Positions 27,299 to 36,274 of a stretch of 64,000 bases of DNA are shown here, in pieces. The notes beneath the pieces are model-generated. The model searched no databases. It was not told where the DNA came from and worked only from the letters and a program-made list of their open reading frames with translations. The DNA lies in contig NZ_JAVHUY010000018.1 of assembly GCF_031085175.1 (NCBI RefSeq), positions 1-64,000 on the forward strand, written 5' to 3'. Made by a program: the position numbers and the translations under genes. The stretch is from Phytohabitans maris. Lineage in GTDB: Bacteria > Actinomycetota > Actinomycetes > Mycobacteriales > Micromonosporaceae. Every line of letters starts with the position of its first letter. Position 1 is the stretch's first letter.

Positions 27299-27646
27299 AT
27301 GGCGGACCACTTCCCGCATACCCCGTCGGGGTTGTTTCCGTCCCGGCCGCCGCGCCCCACCTACCGGGAGCCCAACCGGGTGCGGGGTGGTGCGCTGAGC
27401 GCCGGGTTGGGCGCGGGCGCCGCCTGGATGCTCTTCCTCGGCCTGCTCGGCGACGATCTGCGTACCTATGTCTGGTGGTCGCTGCTGGCCGGCGCGGTCG
27501 CCTGGGCGGCGGCCTGGGTCCTGACCCGGCAGGGCGACCGGGGTGTCGCCGCCGGGGTCGCGATCAGCGTGGGTGTTGCCTGGTCCGCGGCGGCGATCGC
27601 GGTCGCGGTCCGCTGGGGGATGAGCGGCGACTGGCCGCTCTGGTAG
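27299..27646 (+). CDS. small membrane protein
   Basis: This 115-residue protein has a Pro/Arg-rich cytoplasmic N-terminus (1-35) and three hydrophobic helices (about 38-52, 57-74 and 82-103), ending GMSGDWPLW. I do not recognise a family. It starts 67 bp from the divergent M23 gene, so they share a promoter region. Similar small membrane proteins next to tadA are common in Micromonosporaceae by my recollection, which is weak evidence. Confidence 0.65.
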   Translation: MADHFPHTPSGLFPSRPPRPTYREPNRVRGGALSAGLGAGAAWMLFLGLLGDDLRTYVWWSLLAGAVAWAAAWVLTRQGDRGVAAGVAISVGVAWSAAAIAVAVRWGMSGDWPLW

Positions 27647-27744
27647 GTGTACTCCGCGCATTCGCCGGATCGCTCACCGCGACCTGGGGAGATAACCGGC
27701 ACCCGGGCTTGACTAAGGGCGCCACCGTTGTGCACCCTCGCGGC

Positions 27745-27912
27745 ATGGCCTGGACTGTGGAGCGGCTCGACCCCGACCGAAGCCGCCGCCGGCTCCAGCT
27801 CCTCGCGGAGCTCGCCAGCGCGAAGTCGGTGCGGGATCGCGAGCGCCCTCGGCGAGTGCGCGGAGATCGGCTGCGCGAGCTGATCGCCGTGCGCCGGCGC
27901 CTGGCAAGCTGA
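27745..27912 (+). CDS. small basic hypothetical protein
   Basis: The 55-residue frame is rich in Arg and Leu with a regular helical pattern (DRSRRRLQLLAELASAKSVRDRER). GTG 27730 is an alternative start. Codon third positions are GC-rich as in real genes, and a terminator follows 28 bp after the stop. It lies in the gap between the small membrane gene and the tadA-partner gene. No family is known to me. Confidence 0.4.
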   Translation: MAWTVERLDPDRSRRRLQLLAELASAKSVRDRERPRRVRGDRLRELIAVRRRLAS

Positions 27913-27940
27913 GCGGAGCCCCCTTCGGGCCACTAGATGA

Positions 27941-27965
27941 GCCCCGAGAGCACGATTCTCGGGGC
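27941..27965 (+). terminator. rho-independent terminator
   Basis: GCCCCGAGA and TCTCGGGGC form a perfect 9-bp stem with a 7-nt loop, followed by GTTGT. It lies after the small ORF and before the tadA-partner gene. Confidence 0.75.
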
Positions 27966-28029
27966 GTTGTCCGGCCAGCCGCCGATCCGAGCGGCTACCG
28001 TCACGCGTAGCGCGAAACTTGGGGGGACC

Positions 28030-28554
28030 GTGTCGTACTTCGCTGCTGCCGTCGCGCGCGGCTCCACCGGCTGGGCCGCGTCCGAGCTGGATCTGACCGG
28101 TGCCGCCGACATCGACGAGGTCGTCGACCGGCTGCGCGACGTCGACCCCGACGCCGACGTGGCGCTGCTGTTCGTCGAGTCGGACGACTCCTATCTGGCC
28201 ATCCTCCGCCTCGACCAGGGCGAAGACCTGCGCGTCTTCGGCTCCGACTCGGTGTTTGCCGAGGAGTCCCGGCTGGGCGCGCTGCTGCTCGGCGACGTGA
28301 AGGCGCCGGCGCTGGAGATCGACGAGGTGACCAACCCGCCGGCCCCCGCGGGCGACGACGAGACCGGCACCCCGCCGGCCGCCGAGCCCGACGTCGACCC
28401 GGTCGGTGACCCCGAGCTCCTCGCCGACCTCGGCGTCTCCGCGCACCAGCTGCTCAGCCTCTGCGCCCACGAGGGCCTGCTGCCGGCCGACGTCACCGCG
28501 GAGATCTGCCAGGTGCTGGGCTGCGCCGACGAGGTCGAAGACCTGCGTGAGTGA
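28030..28554 (+). CDS. tRNA adenosine deaminase-associated protein
   Basis: The 174-residue acidic protein starts SYFAAAVARGSTGWAASELDL and is the protein found directly before tadA in most actinobacteria. Its biochemical role is unknown; the context suggests it assists or regulates the A34-to-inosine tRNA editing enzyme. GTG 28030 has GGGGGGA just before it. The stop codon TGA is formed by the first copy of the GTGAGTGAGCGAG repeat, which then continues through the 223-bp gap to tadA. Confidence 0.85.
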   Translation: MSYFAAAVARGSTGWAASELDLTGAADIDEVVDRLRDVDPDADVALLFVESDDSYLAILRLDQGEDLRVFGSDSVFAEESRLGALLLGDVKAPALEIDEVTNPPAPAGDDETGTPPAAEPDVDPVGDPELLADLGVSAHQLLSLCAHEGLLPADVTAEICQVLGCADEVEDLRE

Positions 28555-28780
28555 GCGAGTTGGCGCGGCGTCGTCTGGACGGAGCTGCCCCGCCGACGAA
28601 GTCGGGGTTTCGGGGTGGCGGAGGAAGACGTCGCCTTCGGCGCCGCACGAGCGAACGAACCAGGAATACAGTGAGTGAGCGAGTTGGCGCGGCGTCGTCT
28701 GGACGGAGCCGCCCCGCCTCCTCAGGCCGCAGGCGGGCCCGACGAAGCCGGGGTCTCGGGGCGGCGCGGGAAACGCAGTG
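28547..28780 (+). repeat. direct repeats of GTGAGTGAGCGAGTTGGCG type
   Basis: Copy 1 (28547-28620) and copy 2 (28671-28767) share about 45 identical bases at the start, then diverge but keep the GACGAAG-CGGGGT-TCGGGG ending. A short third piece, GTGAGTGAGCG, begins at 28778 and is the tadA start. The first copy gives the stop codon of the upstream gene. Copy 2 contains an extra GC-rich hairpin segment. Confidence 0.8.
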
Positions 28781-29233
28781 AGTGAGCGGCGGGACCGCTA
28801 CGAGGAGTGGATGCGGCGGGCGCTGGCGGTCGCCGGTTCGTCCGGCCCGGACATTCCGGTCGGGGCCGTTGTCTACGGCCCGGACGGTGCCGAGCTGGGC
28901 GCCGCCCCCAACGAGCGGGAGCTGACCGGCGACCCGACCGCGCACGCCGAGATCGTGGCGCTGCGCCGGGCCGCCGAGGCCACCGGCTCGTGGCGGCTGG
29001 ACGGGTGCACGCTCGTCGTCACGCTGGAACCCTGCACGATGTGTGCCGGCGCGCTGGTGCTGGCCCGGATCTCCACGCTGGTCTTCGGCGCCTGGGAGCC
29101 GAAGACCGGGGCGGTCGGCTCGCTGTGGGACGTCGTGCGCGACCGCCGCCTCAACCACCGCCCCGAGGTCTACTCCGGCGTGCTCGAAGCGGAGTGCGCC
29201 GCGCTGCTACGCGACTTCTTCCGGCTCCAGTGA
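28778..29233 (+). CDS. tadA: tRNA-specific adenosine(34) deaminase
   Basis: This 151-residue zinc enzyme converts A34 to inosine in tRNA-Arg(ACG). The HAE motif (His56, Glu58) and PCTMC (Cys86, Cys89) are the zinc and catalytic residues. Length is normal. GTG 28778 is used; it lies within the third piece of an intergenic repeat, so the first residues MSER derive from repeat sequence. The 3' end overlaps the convergent thioesterase gene by 27 bp. Confidence 0.93.
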   Translation: MSERRDRYEEWMRRALAVAGSSGPDIPVGAVVYGPDGAELGAAPNERELTGDPTAHAEIVALRRAAEATGSWRLDGCTLVVTLEPCTMCAGALVLARISTLVFGAWEPKTGAVGSLWDVVRDRRLNHRPEVYSGVLEAECAALLRDFFRLQ

Positions 29234-29698
29234 GCGTTCCGGCTTCAGGAGCGGCAAGGCCACCTCGCGGGCGGCTTCGGTCCACGGGGTCGGGCGGAGC
29301 GTGACCTGGTCGAGGCGGACGATCGCCCGGTGCCCTTCCGCGTAGCAGGTGCGGCCGTCGGAGGAGAGGAAGCGGAAGCCGTACCGCGCGCTGGTCTCGC
29401 CGAACGTGTCGAGCCAGAAGTGCACCAGCACCTCGCCCGCGCCCCGGATCGGCCGGTGGTACGTGATCGAAAACTCCCGTACCGCGTGGAAGAGGTCGGG
29501 CGTGGACGGTCCGTTGTGGTCGAAGTAGTGGCCCCGCGCGGTCCAGTACGGCGTGATGGCCCGCTCCAGGAGCACCGGGTAGCGCGCGTTGTGCACGATC
29601 CCCATCGGGTCGTGGTCGTCGAAGTAGACCGCGATCGGCTCGACGTGGCCGTAGTCGACCTCGAAGGGCGCGGGCGCGAGTGCGGTGTGCGTCATCAT
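29207..29698 (-). CDS. acyl-CoA thioesterase (hotdog fold)
   Basis: The 163-residue protein is a 4HBT/YbgC-type thioesterase. The signature VYFDDHDPMGIVHNARYPVLLERA (about 24-47) contains the catalytic Asp. These enzymes hydrolyse acyl-CoA or hydroxybenzoyl-CoA; the substrate is unknown. Its start overlaps the stop of the upstream TetR gene (ATGA type), so they form a two-gene operon and the regulator probably senses an acyl compound. It overlaps tadA tail-to-tail. Confidence 0.87.
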   Translation of the reverse strand: MMTHTALAPAPFEVDYGHVEPIAVYFDDHDPMGIVHNARYPVLLERAITPYWTARGHYFDHNGPSTPDLFHAVREFSITYHRPIRGAGEVLVHFWLDTFGETSARYGFRFLSSDGRTCYAEGHRAIVRLDQVTLRPTPWTEAAREVALPLLKPERSLEPEEVA

Positions 29699-30327
29699 TC
29701 CTCCGGCAGCAGGGTCGGGTCGGTGCAGAGCCCGCGCAGCCGCTCAAGCACGGCCCGGCGGGCCAGCGGGTAGACGACCTGCGGCGAGAGCAGGCGAAAC
29801 TGCATGACGGCGGCGACTCCGGCCGCCTCGATCTCGTACGCCAGCATGGCCACGTCGGTGTCCGGCCGCAGCTCGCCCAGCTCGACGGCGTGGCGGGCGA
29901 GCTTCTCCACGTACTCCATCCACTCGGCGTGGCTCTGCGCGATCCGCTCGTAGACCGGGCCGGAGCGGGCGTTGTACTCGAACTTGACGGTCGCGAAGAA
30001 GCAGCCGCCGGGCAGTGCGCTGGACGCGTAGAAGTCGAGCCGCGCGACGTGCAGCGCCCACAGCCGGCGGATGCCGCGCGGCGCCTCCCGGGCTGGCCCG
30101 ATCACCCGCTCGGCCCACTGGTCGCGGGCCCGCTCGACGGTGGCGAGCTGGAGATCCTGCTTGGAACGCCAGTGGGCGAAGAGGCCGGACTTGCTGACGC
30201 CGAGCGCCTCGGCGAGGTGGCCGAGCGACAGGCCGTCGAGCCCGTCCTGGGTGACGAGCGCGACCGCGGTGTCCAGCACCGCCGTGCGCGTCCGCTCGCC
30301 CCGGGCCACCCGGCCGTCGACCATCAC
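29695..30327 (-). CDS. TetR family transcriptional regulator
   Basis: This 210-residue regulator has a TetR HTH at about 10-57 (LGHLAEALGVSKSGLFAHWRSK) and a C-terminal domain containing ALPGGCFFATVKFEYNARSGPV, the TetR_C subfamily common in actinobacteria. It is translationally coupled to the thioesterase. A palindromic CGACCGGTCG lies 23 bp upstream of its start and is the likely autoregulatory operator. Confidence 0.9.
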   Translation of the reverse strand: MMVDGRVARGERTRTAVLDTAVALVTQDGLDGLSLGHLAEALGVSKSGLFAHWRSKQDLQLATVERARDQWAERVIGPAREAPRGIRRLWALHVARLDFYASSALPGGCFFATVKFEYNARSGPVYERIAQSHAEWMEYVEKLARHAVELGELRPDTDVAMLAYEIEAAGVAAVMQFRLLSPQVVYPLARRAVLERLRGLCTDPTLLPEE

Positions 30328-30349
30328 CCGGCCAGCATATAAATAAGAC

Positions 30350-30359
30350 CGACCGGTCG
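30350..30359. promoter_or_regulatory. probable operator of the TetR-thioesterase operon
   Basis: CGACCGGTCG is a perfect 10-bp palindrome flanked by an AT-rich stretch. It lies between the TetR start (30327) and the end of the histidine kinase gene. YGACCGGTCR-type half sites are typical TetR operators. Confidence 0.55.
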
Positions 30360-30364
30360 TAAAT

Positions 30365-31519
30365 CTAATTCGCCGGAAGAGTGACCTGAACCACCAGCCC
30401 GCCGCCCTCCCGGGGCGTCGCCCGGACCGTACCGCCGTGCGCGGTAGCCACCGCCCGGACGATCGACAGGCCCAGGCCGAAGCCGCGCCCGCCGTCGATC
30501 CGCTCCCGGCCCAGCCGCCGGAACGGCTGGAAGAGCGCCTCGATCTCGTACGGCGGGACGACCGGGCCGGTGTTGGTGACGGTGAGCACGGCCCACCCGT
30601 TCACCGCCTGCGTGGTGACGGCGAGCCAGCCACCCGGGGTGTTGTGGCGGGTCGCGTTCTCCACGAGGTTTTGCACCAGCCGTTCCAGCAGGATCGGGTC
30701 GCCCCGGGTGGGCGCCGGGGCCAACTGCCGCAGCACCTCCAGCTCGGCGGTCTTGAGCTGGTCGAGCACGTGCTCCGCCACCTCGTACAGGTCGAGCGGG
30801 GAGCGGTCGGCCACCTCGTTCTCCGCGTCGGCGAGCGTGAGGAGCCCGTCGATCAGCCGCTCGTGCCGCTCGTTGACGGTCAGCAGCGACTCGCCGAGCT
30901 GCTTGGTCTCGGTGGCCGCGCCGGGCCGGGTCACGGCCAGTTCGACGAGGGCCCGGTTGAGGGCGAGCGGGGTACGCAGCTCGTGCGAGGCGTTGGCCAC
31001 GAAGCGGCGCTGGCCGTCGAAGGAGCGGTCCAGCCGTTCCAGCATGACGTCGAACGTGTCGGCCAGCTCCTTGACCTCGTCGCGCGGCCCCTTCAGCGCG
31101 ATCCGCTCGTGCAGCCCGGTACGCGCGCCGTCCGCCCCGGCGATGCGGCGGGCGGTGTCGGTGATCCGGTGCAGCGGCTGGAGTGCCCGCCCGGCGACCA
31201 GCCACCCGAAGGCGCCCGCGACCACACCCACGCCCAGCAGCGCGATGCCGCCCTGGGTGAGCAGTGAGTTGAGGGCGTCGTCCCGCACCCGATCGCGCTC
31301 GGCCAGCGCGTGCTGGACGGCCTGTGCCATCGCGGCGTTGTTCGGAAACAGCTCCCGCACCTGGTCCTGACGGATACCGATATCGGCGCGGGAGCCCAGG
31401 TTGCGGTCCAGGCGCTGCGCCATCAGCAGGTACGTCACGCCCAGCAGCACCGCCCCGGCCAGGAAGAACAGCCCGCCGTAGAGCACCGTGAGCCGTACCC
31501 GGATGGTCCATCGGTTCAT
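30365..31519 (-). CDS. two-component sensor histidine kinase
   Basis: The 384-residue membrane kinase has two membrane helices (about 10-33 and 91-111) flanking a short sensor loop and a HAMP domain (about 112-165). The H-box NASHELRTPLA has phospho-acceptor His179. The C-terminal HATPase has the N box NLVENATRH and the G box DGGRGFGLGLSIVR. It overlaps the upstream response regulator gene by 4 bp. The small sensor loop fits kinases that sense membrane-active compounds. The divergent ABC operon is the probable target. Confidence 0.92.
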   Translation of the reverse strand: MNRWTIRVRLTVLYGGLFFLAGAVLLGVTYLLMAQRLDRNLGSRADIGIRQDQVRELFPNNAAMAQAVQHALAERDRVRDDALNSLLTQGGIALLGVGVVAGAFGWLVAGRALQPLHRITDTARRIAGADGARTGLHERIALKGPRDEVKELADTFDVMLERLDRSFDGQRRFVANASHELRTPLALNRALVELAVTRPGAATETKQLGESLLTVNERHERLIDGLLTLADAENEVADRSPLDLYEVAEHVLDQLKTAELEVLRQLAPAPTRGDPILLERLVQNLVENATRHNTPGGWLAVTTQAVNGWAVLTVTNTGPVVPPYEIEALFQPFRRLGRERIDGGRGFGLGLSIVRAVATAHGGTVRATPREGGGLVVQVTLPAN

Positions 31520-32175
31520 GGCACTCGGTACCCCACTCCCGGTACGGTCTCCACCACCTGTGGCTCGCCCAGCTTGCGGCGGAGCTTCATCACGGTGACC
31601 CGGACGACGTTCGTGAACGGGTCGATGTTTTCGTCCCAGGCCTTCTCCAGCAGCTGCTCCGCCGAGACGACAGCGCCACCGGCCCGCAGCAGCTCGGCCA
31701 GCACCGCGAACTCCTTGTTGGCCAGCGGCACCAGGCGCCCGTCCCGATAGACCTCGCGCTTGGCCGGATCGAGCTGGATGCCGGCCCGCTCCAGCACCGG
31801 CGGCGCCGCCGGGCGGGCCCGCCGCCCGAGCGCGTGCACCCGGGCCGAGAGCTCGGCGAACGCGAACGGCTTGGTCAGGTAGTCGTCCGCCCCGATGCCC
31901 AGGCCCTCCACCCGGTCGCGGACCCGGGCCGCCGCGGTCAGCATGAGCACGCGGGCCGCCGCGCCACTCGCCCCTATCGCGCGGCAGACGTCGTCGCCGT
32001 GCACGAGCGGAAGATCACGATCGAGTACGACGACGTCGTACTCGTTGACCGGGACGCGCTCGAGAGCGGCCGCGCCGTCGTACACCACGTCGACCGCGAA
32101 CGCCTCCCGTCGCAGCCACTCGGCGACCGCGTCGGCCAGCATCTTCTCGTCTTCGACCACCAGGATCCGCACCAT
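31516..32175 (-). CDS. OmpR/PhoB family response regulator
   Basis: This 219-residue regulator has a receiver domain with acidic pair E8-D9, phospho-acceptor Asp52 (VVVLDRD) and the conserved Lys in LTKPF. A winged-helix DNA-binding domain follows (about 125-219, ending RRKLGEPQVVETVPGVGYRVP). ATG 32175 is preferred to a TTG five codons upstream. It is coupled to the kinase gene and divergent from the lipoprotein-ABC operon with a 110-bp intergenic region. Confidence 0.93.
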   Translation of the reverse strand: MVRILVVEDEKMLADAVAEWLRREAFAVDVVYDGAAALERVPVNEYDVVVLDRDLPLVHGDDVCRAIGASGAAARVLMLTAAARVRDRVEGLGIGADDYLTKPFAFAELSARVHALGRRARPAAPPVLERAGIQLDPAKREVYRDGRLVPLANKEFAVLAELLRAGGAVVSAEQLLEKAWDENIDPFTNVVRVTVMKLRRKLGEPQVVETVPGVGYRVP

Positions 32176-32285
32176 CCCATGGTCACTCAACAGCGGATAA
32201 CACCCGCGTTAACTCGTCGGTTATGCCCGGGTTACTGCCGTCCCGGTTCACTTCCCGGTGTTGCTTCTATCAGGGGAGACCATCG

Positions 32286-32825
32286 ATGAGAGTGCGTATC
32301 CATCTGGCGCTCGCCGCGGCGGCGCTGGCGTTCCTGTCCGCCTGTGGTGGTGAGACGGACGCGGGCGGCGTGGCCACCGTGGGTGGCAGCGCGGCGGCGA
32401 GCCCGTCGGCCAGTGCCGACACCGCCGATCAGGGGCGGAAGTTCGCCCAGTGCATGCGGGACAACGGCCTGCCCGACTTTCCGGATCCCGGTCCGAACGG
32501 GCAGCCGATGGGCGGCGGCGACTTCGACCGCAAGAAGCTCACGTCCGACGCCGGCGTGAAGGCGCTCCAGGCGTGCCGCGACCTGGCGCCCAACGGCGGC
32601 GAGCGCGCCGACCTCGATCCCGCCCAGCAGGAGCAGCTGCGCCAGTGGGCCGAGTGCATGCGGGCCAACGGCATCGAGATGCCCGACCCCAACCCCAACA
32701 CCGGCGGGTTCCTCGGGCTCGACGGCGGCGAGCTGCCGTTCGACCCGGACGACCCGAAGTTCCAGGCGGCGATGGAGGCGTGCCAGGACAAGTTCACGTT
32801 CCGCGGTCAGGGAGGCGACCAGTGA
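32286..32825 (+). CDS. lipoprotein with duplicated CMR-NG-PDP motif
   Basis: The 179-residue protein has a lipoprotein signal ending FLSAC (Cys20) and a Gly/Ser/Ala linker. Two related segments follow, [16 protein letters not shown] and [15 protein letters not shown], each ahead of an acidic stretch and each with further Cys. The function is not established. Proteins of this type start efflux operons with a HlyD-like adaptor and MacB-like ABC genes in many actinobacteria. It overlaps the adaptor gene by 4 bp. Confidence 0.75.
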   Translation: MRVRIHLALAAAALAFLSACGGETDAGGVATVGGSAAASPSASADTADQGRKFAQCMRDNGLPDFPDPGPNGQPMGGGDFDRKKLTSDAGVKALQACRDLAPNGGERADLDPAQQEQLRQWAECMRANGIEMPDPNPNTGGFLGLDGGELPFDPDDPKFQAAMEACQDKFTFRGQGGDQ

Positions 32826-33877
32826 GGGGTCGTACCGTCCTCCTGGTCGGCGGGGCCGTCCTCGTGGTCGCCTCAGGTGCCGCGGCGGCCGTCGGCTTCG
32901 GCGGCGCGGACGCCTCCACGCCGCCGCGCAGCGCGCTCCCGCCGGCGACCGCCACCATCACCCGCGGCACGCTGATCCAGACCGAGACCGTGGACGGCAC
33001 GCTGGGCTACGGCGATCCGGTGGCGGTCAAGGCCAAGGGCTCGGGCGGCACGCTCACCTGGCTCCCGGCCGAGGGGTCGACCATCACCCGCGGCAAGACC
33101 GTGTACAAAGTGGACGACGATCCGGTCGTACTCCTCTATGGAGCGACGCCGTTGTACCGCGCGCTCACGACGGACGTCTCCGGCGCGGACGTGGCGGAGT
33201 TCGAAAAGAACCTCGCCGCGCTCGGCTACGACGGGTTCACAGTGGACGACGAGTACACGTCGGCCACCGCGGACGCGGTCGAGCGGTGGCAGGAGGACCT
33301 CGGCCTGGAGGAGACCGGCACCGTGGCGCCCGGCCAGGTCGTGGTGGCGCCCGGCGAGATCCGGGTGGGCGAGCTGCAACTGAGCAAGGGCGACCAGGCG
33401 GCCGGGCCGGTCCTGACGTACACCGGCACCACGCGCAGCGTCACCGTCGACCTGGAAGTCGACAAGCAGCAGCTGGTCGAGAAGGGGCTGGCGGCCACGG
33501 TCGAGCTGCCGGGCGGCGCGCGGGTCGCCGGCACGGTGTCCGCGGTCGGCTCGGTGGCCGTCACCTCGCCGGCCGCCTCGAACGGCGACTCGAAGACCAC
33601 CATCGACGTCACGGTGACGGTCAGCGACCAGAAGAAGCTCGGCACGCTCGACCAGGCGCCGGTGGACGTGATCCTCGAGTCCGACAAGCGCGCGGACGTG
33701 CTCACGGTGCCGATCAACGCGCTCGTCGCGCTCGCCGAGGGCGGGTACGGCCTCCAGGTCGTCGAGGGCGACACCACCCGGTACATCGCGGTGAAGACCG
33801 GGATGTTCGCCAGCGGGAAGGTCGAGGTCTCCGGCGACGGTGTGGCCGAAGGGACGGTCGTGGGGGTACCCAAGTGA
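32822..33877 (+). CDS. periplasmic adaptor-like protein with peptidoglycan-binding domain
   Basis: The 351-residue protein begins with one membrane helix (about 7-25). A biotinyl-lipoyl-like region follows ([19 protein letters not shown]), then a PG_binding_1 domain (about 110-165, [20 protein letters not shown]), then HlyD-like beta-barrel modules to the C-terminus. It should link the ABC transporter to the cell wall. GTG 32822 overlaps the lipoprotein stop, and its end overlaps the ATPase start (GTGA), so the four genes are tightly coupled. Confidence 0.85.
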   Translation: MRGRTVLLVGGAVLVVASGAAAAVGFGGADASTPPRSALPPATATITRGTLIQTETVDGTLGYGDPVAVKAKGSGGTLTWLPAEGSTITRGKTVYKVDDDPVVLLYGATPLYRALTTDVSGADVAEFEKNLAALGYDGFTVDDEYTSATADAVERWQEDLGLEETGTVAPGQVVVAPGEIRVGELQLSKGDQAAGPVLTYTGTTRSVTVDLEVDKQQLVEKGLAATVELPGGARVAGTVSAVGSVAVTSPAASNGDSKTTIDVTVTVSDQKKLGTLDQAPVDVILESDKRADVLTVPINALVALAEGGYGLQVVEGDTTRYIAVKTGMFASGKVEVSGDGVAEGTVVGVPK

Positions 33878-34527
33878 TCACGCTCTCGTCGGTGTCCAAG
33901 GTCTATCCCGGCGGGGTCGCCGCGCTCCGCGACGTGTCGCTCTCGATCGCGGCGGGCGAGCTGGTCGCGATCGTCGGACCCTCCGGGTCCGGAAAATCCA
34001 CCATGCTCAACCTCATCGGTACCCTCGACCGCCCGTCGTCGGGCACGGTGAGCATCGACGGGTACGAGGTGTCGGCGCTCTCCGACCGTTCCCTGTCGGC
34101 CCTCCGGGCGACCCGGATCGGCTTCGTCTTCCAGCAGTTCCACCTGGCCGCGGGCGTGTCCGCGCTGGACAACGTCGCCAACGGCCTGCTCTACGGCGGC
34201 GTGCGCATCGGCGAGCGCCGCCGGCGGGCCGCGGCGGCGCTGGAGCGGGTGGGGCTGGGGCACCGCATGCGCCACGACCCGCACGAGCTCTCCGGCGGTG
34301 AGCGCCAGCGGGTGGCGATCGCGCGGGCGGTGGTGGGGGAGCCGGCGGTACTGCTGGCCGACGAGCCCACCGGCAACCTCGACTCCGCCTCCGGCGCCAC
34401 GGTGATGGCGTTGCTGCACGACCTGCACGCCGCCGGTACCACGGTCGTGGTGATCACCCACGACCGCGACATCGCCACGTCGCTGCCGCGGCAGGTGGCC
34501 ATGCGTGATGGGCAGGTGCGGCCGTGA
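33874..34527 (+). CDS. ABC transporter ATP-binding protein (MacB/LolD type)
   Basis: This 217-residue ATPase has Walker [10 protein letters not shown]-loop VFQQFHL, signature [14 protein letters not shown], Walker [13 protein letters not shown] and the H-loop ITHD. Length and sequence fit the MacB/LolD class that powers extracytoplasmic mechanotransmission rather than import. It lies between the adaptor and permease genes with 4-bp overlaps on each side. Confidence 0.94.
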   Translation: MITLSSVSKVYPGGVAALRDVSLSIAAGELVAIVGPSGSGKSTMLNLIGTLDRPSSGTVSIDGYEVSALSDRSLSALRATRIGFVFQQFHLAAGVSALDNVANGLLYGGVRIGERRRRAAAALERVGLGHRMRHDPHELSGGERQRVAIARAVVGEPAVLLADEPTGNLDSASGATVMALLHDLHAAGTTVVVITHDRDIATSLPRQVAMRDGQVRP

Positions 34528-35711
34528 AGCCCGCGCGCCTGTCCTTCACCGATGTGCTGCGGGTCGGCGCGGCCGGGCTGCGGGCGCGGCCGCTGCGGGT
34601 GTTCCTGTCCGCATTGGGCATCGCGATCGGCATCGCGGCCATGCTCTCGGTGGTGGGCATCTCCACGTCGTCCCGCGCCGAGCTGGACCGCACGCTGGAC
34701 CGGCTCGGCACCAACCTGCTGACGGTCGGCCCCGGCCAGAACTTCTTCGGCGAGGACTCCCACCTGCCCGACGAGGCGATCGAGATGATCGACCGGATCG
34801 AGCCGGTGGAGTCGGTGAGCGCGACCGGCAACGTCGACGCGCAGGTCTACCGCACCGACCAGATACCGGCCACCCAGTCCGGCGGCATCGCGGTGCGGGC
34901 CACCCGCATCGACCTGCCCGACACGGTCGGCGCCACGGTGGCCAGCGGCGCGTGGCTCAACGAGGCGACCGCCCGGTACCCCGCCGTCGTACTCGGCGCC
35001 ACCGCCGCCGACCGCCTCGGGGTGGCCCTGGCCGGCCCGTCCGTGCAGGTGTGGCTGGGCGGGCGGTGGTTCACCGTGGTCGGGGTGCTGCAGCCGGTGC
35101 CGCTCGCCGAGGAGTTGGACGCGGCCGCGCTGGTCGGCTGGCCGGTCGCCGCGTCGGAGCTGGGCTTCGACGGCTACGCCACGACGGTCTACACCCGTAC
35201 GGCGGAGGCGTCGGTGGAGGCGGTGCAGGGCGTGCTCGCCGCCACCGCCAACCCGGAAAACCCCAACGAGGTCAAGGTCTCCCGGCCCTCCGACGCGCTG
35301 GCCGCCAAGCAGGCCACCGACGAGGCCCTGAACGGCCTGCTGCTCGGCCTGGGTGCGGTGGCGCTGCTGGTCGGCGGCGTGGGCGTGGCCAACACGATGG
35401 TCATCTCGGTGCTGGAACGCCGCGCCGAGATCGGCCTGCGCCGCTCGCTGGGCGCCACGCGGGGCCAGATCCGCACCCAGTTCCTGGCCGAGTCGCTGTT
35501 GCTCTCCGCGCTGGGCGGCCTGGCCGGGGTGCTGCTGGGGGTCGCGGTGACCACGGCCTACGCCACGACCCAGTCCTGGCCCACCGAGGTCCCGGTGTGG
35601 GCCCTGACCGGCGCCCTGGCCGCCACGCTGGTGATCGGCGCGATAGCCGGCCTGTACCCCGCGGTGAGGGCCAGCCACCTCCCACCCACGGAAGCCCTGT
35701 CCACCCCCTGA
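34524..35711 (+). CDS. ABC transporter permease (MacB type)
   Basis: The 395-residue permease has an N-terminal membrane helix (about 28-50), a large extracytoplasmic MacB_PCD domain (about 55-245) and three C-terminal helices of the FtsX family. The latter carry the conserved [25 protein letters not shown]. Together with the ATPase it probably exports or extracts hydrophobic compounds such as antibiotics or peptides. It is the last gene of the operon; a 15-bp-arm hairpin follows 13 bp after the stop. Confidence 0.92.
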   Translation: MKPARLSFTDVLRVGAAGLRARPLRVFLSALGIAIGIAAMLSVVGISTSSRAELDRTLDRLGTNLLTVGPGQNFFGEDSHLPDEAIEMIDRIEPVESVSATGNVDAQVYRTDQIPATQSGGIAVRATRIDLPDTVGATVASGAWLNEATARYPAVVLGATAADRLGVALAGPSVQVWLGGRWFTVVGVLQPVPLAEELDAAALVGWPVAASELGFDGYATTVYTRTAEASVEAVQGVLAATANPENPNEVKVSRPSDALAAKQATDEALNGLLLGLGAVALLVGGVGVANTMVISVLERRAEIGLRRSLGATRGQIRTQFLAESLLLSALGGLAGVLLGVAVTTAYATTQSWPTEVPVWALTGALAATLVIGAIAGLYPAVRASHLPPTEALSTP

Positions 35712-35723
35712 CCCCCCTTCGCA

Positions 35724-35784
35724 GTTGATCAGGGAGTTGGAGGGCGTGTTTACAGCGTGTCGCTCCATTAACTCCCTGATCAAC
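35724..35784. repeat. GTTGATCAGGGAGTT inverted repeat (terminator-like)
   Basis: GTTGATCAGGGAGTT (35724-35738) and its exact complement (35770-35784) flank a 31-bp spacer. It may terminate the ABC operon. The right arm with following CCG recurs at 36249. Confidence 0.75.
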
Positions 35785-35816
35785 CGCGCTTACCAGCAGG
35801 CTCCGTGGGATGGGGG

Positions 35817-35844
35817 TTGTCCACAGGGGGCCTGGTTATCCACA
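35817..35844. promoter_or_regulatory. two DnaA-box-like sites
   Basis: TTGTCCACA (35817-35825) and TTATCCACA (35836-35844) are perfect DnaA-box-type nonamers 19 bp apart. They lie 54-80 bp before the AbiEi-like start. They could be regulatory sites of that gene; they are too few for an origin. Confidence 0.45.
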
Positions 35845-35897
35845 GGGAGACGGGCCCGGGTGGAGAGACGGCGTGGCCGGTGCCAGTCTGTCTCCCC

Positions 35898-36264
35898 GTG
35901 GACATCGGGACTCTGGCGGCTCAACAGGACGGGGTGGTGACGGCAACGCAGTGTTCGGCCGCCGGCATCGACCGGGACGACGTGGCGTCGCTGTGTGACA
36001 AGGGTGAATGGCGGCGGGTGTTTCGTGGGGCGTACTTTGTTGCCGATCAGGTGTCCGAGGTTCCGGCTCGGGCTCGGATCCGGGCCGCGTTGCTTACGCT
36101 CGGGCCGGACGCGGTTGCCACGCTGACGTCGGCCGCCCAACTACTCGACCTGCCGTGCGTTCCGTCGGACCCGGCCGTGCACGTTGTTACGCCGACGGCC
36201 CTACGGCGGCGCGATCAGGACGGGCTGGTGGGCGTGTCGTGCGGCGCGAACTCCCTGATCAACC
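35898..36264 (+). pseudogene. truncated AbiEi-like (N-terminal domain) gene
   Basis: From GTG 35898 the protein begins DIGTLAAQQDGVVTATQCSAAGI and CDKGEWRRVFRGAYFV. This is the winged-helix AbiEi_4-type N-terminus of a large actinobacterial family normally around 300 residues. After about residue 115 (VGVSCGANSLIN) the frame enters the AACTCCCTGATCAACC repeat and then reads antisense to deoD. The C-terminal domain is missing, so I treat it as a remnant cut at the repeat. Confidence 0.65.
36249..36264. repeat. third copy of AACTCCCTGATCAACC
   Basis: The 16 bp match 35770-35785 exactly. The copy marks the truncation point of the AbiEi-like gene, 11 bp from the deoD stop codon. It may be the joint of a repeat-mediated deletion. 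Confidence 0.7.
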
Positions 36265-36274
36265 GGGATTGGGG

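Noticed and set aside
35817-35844. Chromosomal origin of replication
   Set aside because: Only two DnaA-box-like nonamers are present, with no dnaA, dnaN or gyrase genes nearby.
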